This document shows positions 1-8,184 of a DNA stretch of 64,000 nt, one piece after another. The notes below the pieces were generated by a model. That model saw only the letters and a list, made by a program, of their open reading frames with translations. It had not been told where the DNA came from and searched no databases. Position 1 is the stretch's first letter. Every line of letters starts with the position of its first letter. Both the position numbers and the translations under genes were made by a program. The stretch comes from a bacterium (GTDB lineage: Bacteria > Planctomycetota > Planctomycetia > Pirellulales > Pirellulaceae), in the NCBI GenBank assembly GCA_016124445.1, contig WGNR01000019.1:22501-86500 (forward strand). Reading direction: 5' to 3'.

Positions 1-1256
1 GGATGTTCCTCGTGTTTGAACTGGTCGATGGTCAAAGCCTTTCGGATTTAGCTCGCAAGAAGAAGTTATCGACACAAGAGTCGGTCGAGATCGTCGCCAC
101 GGTCGCTGAATCGCTCCACTACGCACACGAAAAGGGTTGCTTTCACCGAGACATCAAGCCGGAGAACATTCTGATCGACGCCAATGGGAAACCACTCATT
201 GCTGATTTTGGCGTTGCCTGCACGCTCGACGAGTTGGAGAAGGGGCGGGCATTGTCGTCTGGAACATTGGCTTATATGTCACCTGAACAAGTCTCGAACG
301 AGGTTCAGTTGCTAGATGGGCGGTGCGACGTTCACGCACTTGGCGTGGTGTTGTTTGAGCTTCTGGCAGGTCATTCTCCCTTTCCCGCAAAAGACAAGCA
401 GGAGTTGCGAGAGCAGATCCTTTTTCGACAACCTAAGCGTCTTAGGGACGTTGATCCGTCACTACCGGAAGAACTGGACGCAGTTTGTGCGAAAGCTCTG
501 GCTAAACATCCCGGTGATCGCCATCAGACGGCATTGGAACTGGCGAATGAACTGCGAGAGTGGCTAGAACCGACCAAGCTACCTCGCCGAAGATGGTTGT
601 GGATGATCTTCGGACTAATTTTGGGGCTTGTTCTCGTTGCGGCTTTAGTCCTTTCAACAATGCGACCCAATGAAGGATTGATCCGAGACGGCGTGCTGCA
701 TTTCGATGGCCGCACGAGGATCGTGACCAATGTGCAGCGGAAACTTCCGGTGACACTCGAAGCGTGGATCAAGCCTGATGACTATCGAGACGAGAATTGC
801 CAGTTCATCATCGGCTCAGACATCCCCGGCGAATACGGTCTCGGCATCGCCATCTGCGGATCGATGCTTTCGGTCGAGCACGTTCACGGGATGGTGAACT
901 CGACCGCTGCTGTTCCTCCCAACCGCTGGTCGCACGTGGCTGCGGTTTTCACTGAGTTCGAAACACGGCTTTACCTGAACGGCAAACTCGTGGCGACGGC
1001 CCCCGGCTCGAAGCCGGGAGGCGAAACTCGATTTGTCATTGGCAATGTCGGCGAAAACAACTTGATCAGCTTTTACAGAGGGCAGATCCGATCAGTTCGG
1101 ATCTCGGAAGTTGAGCGATACAATAGAGAGTTTGGGCCGGTCAAACTTGAGGCCAACGAAGACACACTTTTGCTCATTGACGGTTCAACGACAATTCGAG
1201 GCAATGAATTGCTGAACCCTGAAGGCCATGTGATTGGGCGTGTCGAGCGGTACTGA
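1..1256 (+). CDS. Membrane Ser/Thr protein kinase with C-terminal LamG-like domain (5' end outside window)
   Basis: Hanks-type kinase that phosphorylates Ser/Thr on partner proteins; the N-lobe lies beyond the window edge, so the gene is partial. Visible kinase motifs are the catalytic loop HRDIKPEN near residue 48, DFG near 68 and the activation-segment SPEQ near 93. The kinase C-lobe ends near residue 190. It is followed by one membrane helix (about residues 198-220) and a roughly 170-residue concanavalin/LamG-type beta-sandwich domain starting with GVLHFDGRTRIV, which would lie outside the membrane. This kinase-helix-sensor layout is common in planctomycetes. The stop is two bases from the stop of the convergent gene at 1258. 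The ligand of the LamG domain cannot be told from sequence. Confidence 0.9.
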   Translation, partial: MFLVFELVDGQSLSDLARKKKLSTQESVEIVATVAESLHYAHEKGCFHRDIKPENILIDANGKPLIADFGVACTLDELEKGRALSSGTLAYMSPEQVSNEVQLLDGRCDVHALGVVLFELLAGHSPFPAKDKQELREQILFRQPKRLRDVDPSLPEELDAVCAKALAKHPGDRHQTALELANELREWLEPTKLPRRRWLWMIFGLILGLVLVAALVLSTMRPNEGLIRDGVLHFDGRTRIVTNVQRKLPVTLEAWIKPDDYRDENCQFIIGSDIPGEYGLGIAICGSMLSVEHVHGMVNSTAAVPPNRWSHVAAVFTEFETRLYLNGKLVATAPGSKPGGETRFVIGNVGENNLISFYRGQIRSVRISEVERYNREFGPVKLEANEDTLLLIDGSTTIRGNELLNPEGHVIGRVERY

Positions 1257-1257
1257 T

Positions 1258-1482
1258 CTACTCGAACTCGTCGCCCCACCGTTCCCTCATGTGCTCACGC
1301 AGGCCACGCTCAAGGGCTTCGAGGCACTCCGTCAGGGTCTTGCCGCCCTCGTCCTCGTAGACCATGCCACCGCAATCTTGAGCCACAGCAGAGGAGCGAG
1401 TCCATTCTTGATCGCCGATTTCAATCCAACCGTGCTGAATCCAAGCAGCAATGGCCGGGAAGCGTTCTTCGAGATTCTCCAT
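1258..1482 (-). CDS. Small hypothetical protein, 74 aa
   Basis: I do not recognise this family. It is a soluble, acidic 74-residue protein without signal peptide or membrane helix; features are an aromatic N-terminal half (FPAIAAWIQHGWIEIGDQEW) and a helical C-terminal half. The ATG at 1482 is chosen because a strong GAGGAGAGGA ribosome-binding stretch sits just upstream; a GTG one codon earlier is the alternative. It lies 24 bases after the stop of the DUF1016 nuclease gene in the same direction, so it is probably the last gene of that accessory operon and may be a partner or regulator of it. That role is inference only. Confidence 0.6.
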   Translation of the reverse strand: MENLEERFPAIAAWIQHGWIEIGDQEWTRSSAVAQDCGGMVYEDEGGKTLTECLEALERGLREHMRERWGDEFE

Positions 1483-1506
1483 CACATTCCTCTCCTCGCA
1501 GACCTC

Positions 1507-2739
1507 TCAAGACTTCTTCTTGGATTTTCTCTTTTTAGCGGATTTTGCCTTCTTTTTCCCGATTGCTTGCTTAGCTTCAGTTTCCAAGGTGATCCCTTGG
1601 CGTTCCAGTTCACGTTGCGACTTTTCTAGCTCAGCGACCAGTAGGGCCTCATCGGGTAGTGCCAGCTTGTACTCACCTGCCATCACCTTGTTCGGCAAAC
1701 CTTCGAGCGAGTAGCGTGCAACGGCCTCGTCATGCTCGGCACACAGAATTAAGCCAACCGGCGGATTCTCGTCGTCGTGCGTCCAATGTTCTGCGGCGTA
1801 ATTCAGGTACATGTGCATCTGACCGGAATCGGCGTGCGTGAACTTGCCGATCTTCAGGTCGATCACCACGAGGCATCTCAGCCTACGATGAAAGAACAGC
1901 AGGTCAATGCGATACCATTCATCTCCGATTCGCAACCTCTTCTGCCGACCGATGAAGGCGAAGTCGCTGCCAAGTTCCAGTAGAAACTCTTCCAGTTTGT
2001 GAACGAGGGCCTCTTCGAGATCGTGTTCGGAGTATTCGTCCTTGAGGTCAAGGAATTCCAGAACCAATGGGTCTTTGATCTGTTCTTCGGGGGTGACGAG
2101 ATCGTCGGTCAGCGGTTCCTCGCCTTTGCGAAGCATGGCAGCTTTGTTCTTGGACAGGAGGGTCCGCTGGTAGAATTGGCTGTCGATCTGCCGCTTTAAT
2201 TGGCGTACTGACCAGCCACCCCGCAGAGCCTCTTGCTCGTAGAATGAGCGGGCTTTTTCGTCCTGAATTGACAGCAGTTTAACGTAGTGAGACCAAGGTA
2301 GAGGAAAACAGGCAGAAAGCGATGGAAGCACCGCAAGTGGCTCTGTCATCGAAGCTTGTGATTTTGCAGACGCCGTCTGCAAAATCACGCTTTCAGATTG
2401 TGCAGACACCTTCTGCAAAATATCGGGGTACGCCTCAAAGAACGAACGCATCTGATACAGGTTTCGCCACGAAAAGCCTCGTCCAAATCGCTTCGTGAGG
2501 TCGGTCGCAAGTCGCTTAACGACTAGCTCGCCATACTCTGCACGCTTTTCTCCCCCTTGCTCCAATTCGACGATCCGCCGTCCAATCTCCCAATACGTGG
2601 CGGTCATGATCGAGTTGACGGCACGGGCGGAAAGGCGACGAGCGGATTCGAGGAGATTGACCATCGATTCCAACACATCAGAGTAACCTTCTCCGACAGC
2701 GGATTCACTCGTCTTCTTGACTTGCTTCTTTCGTGTCAT
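1507..2739 (-). CDS. DUF1016/YhcG-type PDDEXK nuclease family protein, 410 aa
   Basis: The N-terminal half (residues about 20-150) matches the DUF1016 helical region: ATYWEIGRRIVELEQGGEKR and GRGFSWRNLYQMRSFFEAYP. The C-terminal half carries the PDDEXK-type nuclease fold: LGSDFAFIGRQKRL, then IDLLFFHRRLRCLVVIDLK, where the D and the V-I-D-L-K correspond to the metal-binding core. The last 25 residues are Lys-rich. Members are found in mobile islands and next to restriction or toxin-antitoxin genes; exact substrates are poorly known. Here it follows the higBA pair by 27 bases and is probably co-transcribed. Residues about 112-135 hold a duplicated segment (ILQKVSAQS / ILQTASAKS) encoded by two DNA palindromes, an unusual insertion before the conserved WSHYVKLL motif. 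Confidence 0.9.
   Translation of the reverse strand: MTRKKQVKKTSESAVGEGYSDVLESMVNLLESARRLSARAVNSIMTATYWEIGRRIVELEQGGEKRAEYGELVVKRLATDLTKRFGRGFSWRNLYQMRSFFEAYPDILQKVSAQSESVILQTASAKSQASMTEPLAVLPSLSACFPLPWSHYVKLLSIQDEKARSFYEQEALRGGWSVRQLKRQIDSQFYQRTLLSKNKAAMLRKGEEPLTDDLVTPEEQIKDPLVLEFLDLKDEYSEHDLEEALVHKLEEFLLELGSDFAFIGRQKRLRIGDEWYRIDLLFFHRRLRCLVVIDLKIGKFTHADSGQMHMYLNYAAEHWTHDDENPPVGLILCAEHDEAVARYSLEGLPNKVMAGEYKLALPDEALLVAELEKSQRELERQGITLETEAKQAIGKKKAKSAKKRKSKKKS
2358..2422. repeat. Two tandem palindromes inside the DUF1016 gene
   Basis: Positions 2358-2372 and 2374-2388 form a perfect 15-base inverted repeat (GTGATTTTGCAGACG and its complement) with a one-base loop. A second, imperfect copy of the same palindrome (core TGCAGA...TCTGCA) follows at 2398-2422. 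Both are in frame and encode the repeated peptide ILQKVSAQS/ILQTASAKS. Confidence 0.75.
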
Positions 2740-2766
2740 CTTTCCAATGATTCCGACGAGGATGCC

Positions 2767-3198
2767 TTAGAGGTTGTGGGCAAGGATCGACTTTTCCACG
2801 CCAAAGTAGCTTGCCAGCGTCACAATGATTTGACGGCTAAACGGCTTCTTGCCGTTCAGAATCTCCGAAATCGTGGACTTGGGAATCTTTGTGCTGCGAT
2901 GCAATTCCGCCTGATTCACCCCCTTCGCTTCCATCAGATGTCTCAGCATGTCGGCATCTGACGCCGAGGGTATGGCGTAGTGATCATCTTCGTAGGCTGC
3001 AACTAGGTCGCTCAAAGCATCCAGATACAGTTCTTCACCACTCGAAACATCTCCCTTGGTGAGCAATCGGTCCATCACCTTCTGAGCCGCTTCGAGGTCA
3101 TCGTTGGAGCGGATCGAAGTCAGAGGAAACTTCATGATCAGGTCGAGGTAGTCGTTACGGACTTTGCCTCTGAATCGTCGAGAAATATTGGTAGTCAT
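2767..3198 (-). CDS. higA: HigA-type antitoxin, XRE-family regulator, 143 aa
   Basis: Antitoxin and autorepressor of the upstream toxin. The C-terminal half is a helix-turn-helix of the HigA/XRE type (about residues 80-140): MLRHLMEAKGVNQAELHR, then the recognition-helix region IPKSTISEILNGKKPFSRQ. The N-terminal half is an acidic helical region typical of HigA partners of HigB-type RNases. ATG at 3198 is chosen because AGGTGAG lies five bases upstream; a GTG two codons earlier is possible. The gene starts 83 bases after the toxin stop, in the toxin-first order usual for higBA, and is followed by the DUF1016 gene. Such pairs normally repress their own promoter upstream of the toxin gene. Confidence 0.88.
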   Translation of the reverse strand: MTTNISRRFRGKVRNDYLDLIMKFPLTSIRSNDDLEAAQKVMDRLLTKGDVSSGEELYLDALSDLVAAYEDDHYAIPSASDADMLRHLMEAKGVNQAELHRSTKIPKSTISEILNGKKPFSRQIIVTLASYFGVEKSILAHNL

Positions 3199-3281
3199 TG
3201 TCACTCACCTACGTCTGCCCTGCGTTCTTACCAAATGGTTGACGATCTAGGGTGCGTTTTGGGTAAGGGGTTGTTTCCGCT

Positions 3282-3620
3282 CTATTTGGCCTTCTTGGGA
3301 GGAGGAGCGAAGCAGCCGCAATCCTCCTTCCAATTGTCCGTGTAGTATTCTTTGTGTGTCATCACCTTGAGGATGAAGACTTTCTGGCTTGGGTACAGGA
3401 TTCGAGTGATCAAACAGTATTTGTTCCCTCCGATGTTGAAGATAACGCAATTGCCCACCAGATCCGCATTTCCAAACGTCGCCTTCACGTCTGACGAGTT
3501 TTGCCATGCCACCGACTTGTCACTGACATGGGTGTACCAAGCCTGCAACGGGCCTTCGGAATCTCCACAGTTCGGGCTTTCCCAAAACTGACTGAGACGA
3601 GATCTCGAAATCACCCGCAT
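3282..3620 (-). CDS. higB: HigB-type mRNA interferase toxin, 112 aa
   Basis: Toxin of the HigB/RelE-like class that cleaves mRNA on ribosomes. The sequence begins MRVISRSRLSQFWE and continues with PLQAWY, WQNSSDVKATFG, then GNCVIFNIGGNKYCLITRI and a final VFILKVMTHKEYYTDNW, all in the order of the family. The basic and aromatic residues of the GNKY and THKEY motifs are at the usual positions. The start at 3620 is chosen because homologues begin at this MRVI; longer in-frame starts add 22 unrelated residues. The C-terminus has an extra Cys/Pro/Lys tail (CGCFAPPPKKAK) not typical of the family. It forms a pair with the higA gene downstream. Confidence 0.88.
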   Translation of the reverse strand: MRVISRSRLSQFWESPNCGDSEGPLQAWYTHVSDKSVAWQNSSDVKATFGNADLVGNCVIFNIGGNKYCLITRILYPSQKVFILKVMTHKEYYTDNWKEDCGCFAPPPKKAK

Positions 3621-3812
3621 CCGTGCTGCTCTCCATGTCGTTGTTATCGGAACATAACATGATTTTAGTTCGCAAAACACGAACACTCAAGGCGAAGGTT
3701 CGTAAAAGACGAACTTCTGCCGGTCGCACGGTTGTCAACCTTTCAGGCCAAGAGAGATCCGCAGCAGGGGTTCAAGGCGATGTGCCTCGAACCCGTGTCG
3801 TGATACCCCACG

Positions 3813-3945
3813 TTTTCTGATAACTCGATGGATTTTTTCTGATAAGCCAAGTTGAGCGTCGATCTGCCAATCGGGTAGAATTAACGTAAATCACTGCTGT
3901 GGCAAGGCTTTTGGTCAGAGACCGGTTCTTGTCTTATCAGAAAAA
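3813..3945. repeat. Inverted and direct TTTTCTGATAA repeats
   Basis: TTTTTCTGATAAG at 3834-3846 is exactly repeated in inverted orientation (CTTATCAGAAAAA) at 3933-3945, enclosing 86 bases without a gene. A further direct copy of TTTTCTGATAA sits at 3813-3823. The pattern could be recombinase sites or the ends of a small non-autonomous element at the edge of the toxin-antitoxin island. Confidence 0.5.
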
Positions 3946-3969
3946 TCGTAAGCCCGCCGCCTCCACTTT

Positions 3970-3999
3970 GAGGCATCGGAGTCATCCGATGCCTCTTTT
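3970..3999 (+). terminator. Rho-independent terminator
   Basis: Perfect 11-base-pair stem GAGGCATCGGA / TCCGATGCCTC with a four-base loop, followed by a run of Ts. It directly follows the tRNA/tmRNA-3'-end-like stretch, as terminators of stable RNA genes do, although no intact RNA gene precedes it here. Confidence 0.7.
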
Positions 4000-4245
4000 T
4001 GTTTCTTGTTGCCAGAAGATGACACTTTTAACCGGAGACTTAGGTTACCCCGTTTTCGCTCGTTGGTGCGTCGGCAATTGACACCCGATGGCTCGGGTTG
4101 ACTGCGAAAGTTGTCCGAATCGCTGCCAACTGCTTGGTAGCCACTTCAAACCTTTGGCCTGGTCCTGGATTCCGATTTCCATGAAGCTTCGGCCATGGTA
4201 CAAGCATCATCTCTTCGATAGGTTTTCATGGCCCTATCTAGGTGA

Positions 4246-5148
4246 TCAGGACTCGTCAAAAAGTCCCTTAATCTCAAGAGTCTTAGGAACTGGCAATGCA
4301 GTACCGATCTTTGTGTTGAGTTCCTTGATGAAATCTGCGGCTAGTGCGGGGGATTCTTGCTCGTCATTTTGATGGACAAAGAAAAAAAGCTTCTGTAAAC
4401 CGGCCTTCTTCCATTGAGCAATTCGCTCTACCCAGTTAATGAGCCGTGATCGATCTGATTTTGGATCGTTCGCACCTACCCAGCGAATGAATGCATTCGG
4501 CGTCGTCAAACGCATGTGCATCAGGTCGCGGCGGCCTGCGGTATCGACAAGAATATTTGTTATCCCGTGCGATTCAAGCAAGTCATAAAGTTCGCTTGAA
4601 ACTGTCTTGTTGTTGTACCAATCGGAATGGCGGAACTCGATCGCCAGCGGCACCTCATACGTCCAGTTTTCAATAAATGCCACAACACGGTCGAAGTTCT
4701 TCGGTCCAAAATTGTTGTGCAATTGCAGGAACGGCATCGCCAATTTTTCATGCAAGTGTGACATGTTGGCGACGTTCTGCTCAACGATCTCTTCAACATC
4801 CTGCAGCCGTCGGAAGTGAGAGATGGATTGTTCAAGCTTGGGAAAGAACCGGAAACCATCCGGCACTGTCTCGTACCACTTTGAGAACACTGCAGGTGGG
4901 AACAAACGGTAAAATGTGGCGTTCAACTCGATGCAGTTGAACTGCGTCGCATAATACTCCAATTCGTCTTTTACTTTTCTCGGATAGAAATTCTTGAGGT
5001 CTTTTTTATTCCACTTAGCACATCCGACATAGACTTCGAGATCGTGCGATGTAGAAGATTTGTCTTTCAGAACCTTCTCTGTTCCAGGATAGTCTGGCGG
5101 GATTGAGAAATCGATCTTCTCTGGATGGTCGACTTGTCCGAATTTCAT
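4246..5148 (-). CDS. DUF72 (YecE-like) domain protein, about 300 aa
   Basis: TIM-barrel-like DUF72 family, function unknown in all bacteria. Family signatures in order: VYVGCAKWNKKDLKNFYP near the N-terminus, YYATQFNCIELNATFYRLF, FRFFPKLEQSISHFRRL, LAMPFLQLHNNFGPKNFDRV, VPLAIEFRHSDWYNN, then MHMRLTTPNAFIRWVG and a final helix-rich KLFFFVHQNDEQESPALAADF. Length and motif order are those of a complete protein. There is no signal peptide, so it is cytoplasmic. The start is uncertain: an ATG at 5160 and one at 5148 are both in frame; MKFGQVDHP at 5148 is taken. It stands alone between gene-free stretches, so neighbours say nothing about its role. Confidence 0.88.
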   Translation of the reverse strand: MKFGQVDHPEKIDFSIPPDYPGTEKVLKDKSSTSHDLEVYVGCAKWNKKDLKNFYPRKVKDELEYYATQFNCIELNATFYRLFPPAVFSKWYETVPDGFRFFPKLEQSISHFRRLQDVEEIVEQNVANMSHLHEKLAMPFLQLHNNFGPKNFDRVVAFIENWTYEVPLAIEFRHSDWYNNKTVSSELYDLLESHGITNILVDTAGRRDLMHMRLTTPNAFIRWVGANDPKSDRSRLINWVERIAQWKKAGLQKLFFFVHQNDEQESPALAADFIKELNTKIGTALPVPKTLEIKGLFDES

Positions 5149-5725
5149 GCTATCTTCCACAACTGCTTAGAACACGCAAAAAGCGGACCATCGCGTCTTT
5201 TCCTACTCCGCTTTTAAACCTTGCCCCCAAAGGACAGGTTGTTGTTTTTAGGATCCACTGAGTACTGGTTGGCCGGGGGCATGTCTGTTCTCGTTCGGGC
5301 TATTTTCAGTGGGTAGCTAAATATAATTCATTCCGATACCTGCAGGAAATCCTCCAGCCCCGACAGAAATTGCTTGAAATCGATCGGCACAACAAGATTC
5401 CGGCAAATGGATTTCTTGCTTGCTAGGTCTTTGGCAAATGTGTCGGCCACATCGACCGACGTGATTTGGGCAACCCTAAACTGAAGTCCGTCGGACAAAT
5501 CGCAATCCCGGCTCGACAGACCAAAACGACGACGGCGAGAGGTCCATAAAGAAGTTGTATCGTGTGAGCTTCATGTATAGGAGCTGAGCGTCATATACTT
5601 CGACACGCACTCAATTCCGTTTATCGGACGGCGGCGTGCAATGTGGGGCACATCTCTCAGCGGCTATGGTAAAAGGGTATGATGGGGTAGTTTCGACGCG
5701 ACTCCTGAATCTGATCGAGGTGCAT
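5149..5725. other. Gene-poor stretch before the glutamine-synthetase-like gene
   Basis: Apart from the possible frameshifted remnant on the minus strand at 5328-5571, nothing convincing is coded here. The promoter of the downstream plus-strand gene pair must lie in the last part, but I see no clear -35/-10 pair. Confidence 0.35.
5328..5571 (-). pseudogene. Possible frameshifted remnant of a small gene
   Basis: On the minus strand one frame reads MKLTRYNFFMDLSPSSFW and on to a stop, while an overlapping frame reads from TTG at 5498 to the stop at 5328 (56 codons), ending KQFLSGLEDFLQVSE. Both segments look protein-like and would join by a single frameshift. I do not recognise the family. It may instead be one short real gene (5328-5498). 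Confidence 0.3.
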
Positions 5726-7060
5726 ATGGAAGATGATCTCCTCAATACTCTGGCTGCCGAAATTCGCTTCATTCGCGTCCTCTGGACCGATAATGCCAAC
5801 GTCATCCGCGGCAAGGCCATCCACAGGCGCGCCGTGGGCAACTATCTCCAACACGGCGTGGGTATCACCGCTGCCTCGCAGGCAATGCCGGCAATGTATG
5901 ACTGCGTCCTTCCTGATAGCGGTCTGGGGCCGATTGGCGAGATTCGTCTCGTGCCTGACTTCGCCACGTTAACGTCGCTGCCCTACGCCCCTGGCCATGC
6001 GCGGGTAATGGGCGACCTAGTACTCGACGGTGAGCCGTGGCCGCTGTGTCCGCGCGGCTTTCTGAAGCGGATCGCCGCTGACGCTGCGAGTGACGGGTTC
6101 GAGGTCATGGCAGGCTTCGAGAATGAGTTCTTCCTGCTGCGGCCAACCCCCGATGGTGGCTTTGCTCCGGCGGATGACACCGTCTTCGCGGCCACGCTGT
6201 CGATGGACCTGGGCCGCGAGGTAATTGATGACATTGTCGAAGCACTGATAGACCAGGGCATCCCCGTCGAGCTGTATTACCCCGAGTCAGGGCCAGGTCA
6301 GCACGAACTTTCGGCGACGTATACGACGCTGACTGAGGCGGCCGACTGGCAAGTTGTCTTCCGCGAAACGGTTCACGCGTGCGCCGCCCGGCATGGCCTC
6401 AAGGCAAGTTTCCTGCCGAAGGTCTACGCCGAAAAAGCGGGCTGCGGTTGTCACCTTCACCTTAGCCTCTGGAAGGACGGCAAGAACGTCTTTCCCGACC
6501 CGGCCGGCCCAGGCGGGCTATCGGACACGGCTCGCTCGTTTATTGCCGGCATACTGGAACACCTGCCGGCACTCGCGGCGGTAGTTGCGCCAAGTCCGAA
6601 CTCTTATCGCCGGCTGCAACCACATTTCTGGAGCGGGGCGTATCGCTGCTGGGGGTTAGACAACCGCGAGGCCGCCGTGCGCGTGCCGAGCTGTCCTACC
6701 GGTGGCGGCTCGACCCATTTTGAACTGAAAACGGTGGATGCGACTTCCAATCCGTATCTGGCGGCGGGCTGCGTCGTCGCCGCAGGGCTCGACGGGATCC
6801 GGCGACAGTTGAAGCTGCCGCCGCCGGTACAGGTCGATCCCGGCTCACTCTCCGACGCGGAGTTGGCCGAACGCAATATCGATGCATTGCCGGCGAATCT
6901 GGGCGAAGCAATCAAGCGGTTGGCTGACGACAAACTGTTGACCGATGCGCTCGGGCCGGGCCTGACGAAATCGTTCCTGGCAGTCCGCCAGGCGGAGTGG
7001 GAGGCGATGAAGGACTTCCACCTCGACGAAGAAGTTCGCCTGCTTTTGGAGCGGTACTGA
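5726..7060 (+). CDS. Glutamine-synthetase-like enzyme (gamma-glutamyl ligase type), 444 aa
   Basis: Member of the glutamine synthetase fold that joins ammonia or an amine to glutamate or a related acid with ATP. The core motifs are present: FENEFFLL (metal-binding Glu), GPGQHELS, AGCGCHLHLSL (His of the nucleotide site), NSYRRLQPHFWSG, and NREAAVRVP with the catalytic Arg. Near the C-terminus the usual E-x-R is FELKTVD, with Lys for Arg, and the NPYLAAG motif is intact. It lacks the adenylylation-type tail of GlnA, so a polyamine or amine ligase (PuuA/FluG-like) is more likely than housekeeping GlnA. ATG at 5726 is chosen for the GAGG five bases upstream. Its stop overlaps the start of the amidohydrolase gene, so the two are translationally coupled. 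Confidence 0.88.
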   Translation: MEDDLLNTLAAEIRFIRVLWTDNANVIRGKAIHRRAVGNYLQHGVGITAASQAMPAMYDCVLPDSGLGPIGEIRLVPDFATLTSLPYAPGHARVMGDLVLDGEPWPLCPRGFLKRIAADAASDGFEVMAGFENEFFLLRPTPDGGFAPADDTVFAATLSMDLGREVIDDIVEALIDQGIPVELYYPESGPGQHELSATYTTLTEAADWQVVFRETVHACAARHGLKASFLPKVYAEKAGCGCHLHLSLWKDGKNVFPDPAGPGGLSDTARSFIAGILEHLPALAAVVAPSPNSYRRLQPHFWSGAYRCWGLDNREAAVRVPSCPTGGGSTHFELKTVDATSNPYLAAGCVVAAGLDGIRRQLKLPPPVQVDPGSLSDAELAERNIDALPANLGEAIKRLADDKLLTDALGPGLTKSFLAVRQAEWEAMKDFHLDEEVRLLLERY

Positions 7061-8184
7061 TGGACCTGATGGCGATCCCGGTTCTCGACCAGCACGCCCA
7101 CAACCTTCTTAAGCCAGATGCGGCGAGCCAGACGCCGTTCCGCGCCGCCTTTACCGAAGGTTATGACCCCGATATCATCGCCCATCATGCCCCTCACACG
7201 CTCTTTTACCGCCGCAGCCTGCGCGAGATCGCCGAACTGCTGAGCTGCGATCCGAACGAACAGGCCATATTGGCGCGGCGGAACGAACTGGGGTTAGAGC
7301 AGTTAACGAATCTGTGCTTCGCGGCGGCGAACATGGAGGGAGTTCTGATCGATGACGGGCTCCTGCCAGACGAGATCCTCCCTTTAGCCTGGCACCGACA
7401 GTTCGTACCGGTCCAGCGCCTGCTTCGCCTGGAAGTCATGGCCGAAGAACTTGTCGGCGAAGCGGAGTCGTTCGATGACTTCCTCGCCCGGTTTAGAGCG
7501 GCCATCGACCCGCCGCCCGCGGAGGTAGTGGGCGTGAAGAGCATCATCGCCTACCGTAGCGGCCTCGATGTTCGCCTGACCTCTTTCGAGGCTGCGCGGG
7601 AGAAGTTCGATGTCTGGAAGGTTGCTGGCCAAGGCCGTCGGCCGCGGCTGGAAGACAAGACGCTGCTCGATTTTTTATTGATGCAAGCGCTCGAAATCGC
7701 CGCCCGCCATCAGTTGCCGGTGCAGTTCCACACGGGCTTCGGCGATCCAGATCTCGACCTGCGTCTGGCAAACCCGCTGCACCTGCGTCCGCTCCTGGAG
7801 AACCGCCGATACCGGGGTGCGCCGATCGTCCTTCTTCATGCGTCCTACCCATTCATGCGCGAGGCAGGCTACCTGGCTTCGGTCTATCCGAACGTCTACG
7901 TTGACATGGGCCTGGCGGTTCCGATGCTGAGCGTGTCAGGCATGCGCCGTGCCTTGCAAGGCCTGCTGGAGCTGGCCCCGTTTAGCAAGCTGATGTATTC
8001 CTCCGATGCCCACCTGATTCCAGAGCTGTACTATCTCGCAGCGAAATGGGGACGGATTATACTCGGGGCAGCGCTCGAAGAGGCGGTGCGCGACACCGAT
8101 CTGACGGCGACCGAAGCGGATGAGGTCGCCGAGGCCGTGCTGCGGGGCAACGCCCGGACCTTGTACCACCTGAGCATCTCTTGA
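7060..8184 (+). CDS. Amidohydrolase family protein (FluG N-domain-like), 374 aa
   Basis: Metal-dependent TIM-barrel hydrolase of the amidohydrolase_2 type. Visible motifs: VLDQHAHN near the N-terminus (first metal pair HxH), LPVQFHTGFGDPD in the middle (metal His), VLLHASYPFMREAGYLAS (second His cluster), VYVDMGLAVPML, and a C-terminal YSSDAHLIPE with the metal-binding Asp. The ATG overlaps the upstream stop as ATGA, which fixes the start and couples translation to the glutamine-synthetase-like gene. In fungi these two domains are fused as FluG, and in some bacteria the pair handles gamma-glutamyl amides; the actual substrate here is unknown. The two genes look G+C-richer than the gene-free flanks. 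Confidence 0.87.
   Translation: MDLMAIPVLDQHAHNLLKPDAASQTPFRAAFTEGYDPDIIAHHAPHTLFYRRSLREIAELLSCDPNEQAILARRNELGLEQLTNLCFAAANMEGVLIDDGLLPDEILPLAWHRQFVPVQRLLRLEVMAEELVGEAESFDDFLARFRAAIDPPPAEVVGVKSIIAYRSGLDVRLTSFEAAREKFDVWKVAGQGRRPRLEDKTLLDFLLMQALEIAARHQLPVQFHTGFGDPDLDLRLANPLHLRPLLENRRYRGAPIVLLHASYPFMREAGYLASVYPNVYVDMGLAVPMLSVSGMRRALQGLLELAPFSKLMYSSDAHLIPELYYLAAKWGRIILGAALEEAVRDTDLTATEADEVAEAVLRGNARTLYHLSIS

Larger units (their letters stand above)
3621..4245. other. Gene-free stretch at island border
   Basis: No credible coding region. It contains the likely higBA promoter side, the CTGATAA repeats, the 14-base stretch CCCGCCGCCTCCAC at 3954-3967 that resembles a tRNA or tmRNA 3' end, and a terminator hairpin at 3970-3999. 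This combination fits an old integration boundary, though no integrase gene is in view. Confidence 0.4.

Noticed and set aside
1002..1019. CCCGGCT/AGCCGGG hairpin as terminator
   Set aside because: It lies well inside the LamG-like coding region and has no T run.
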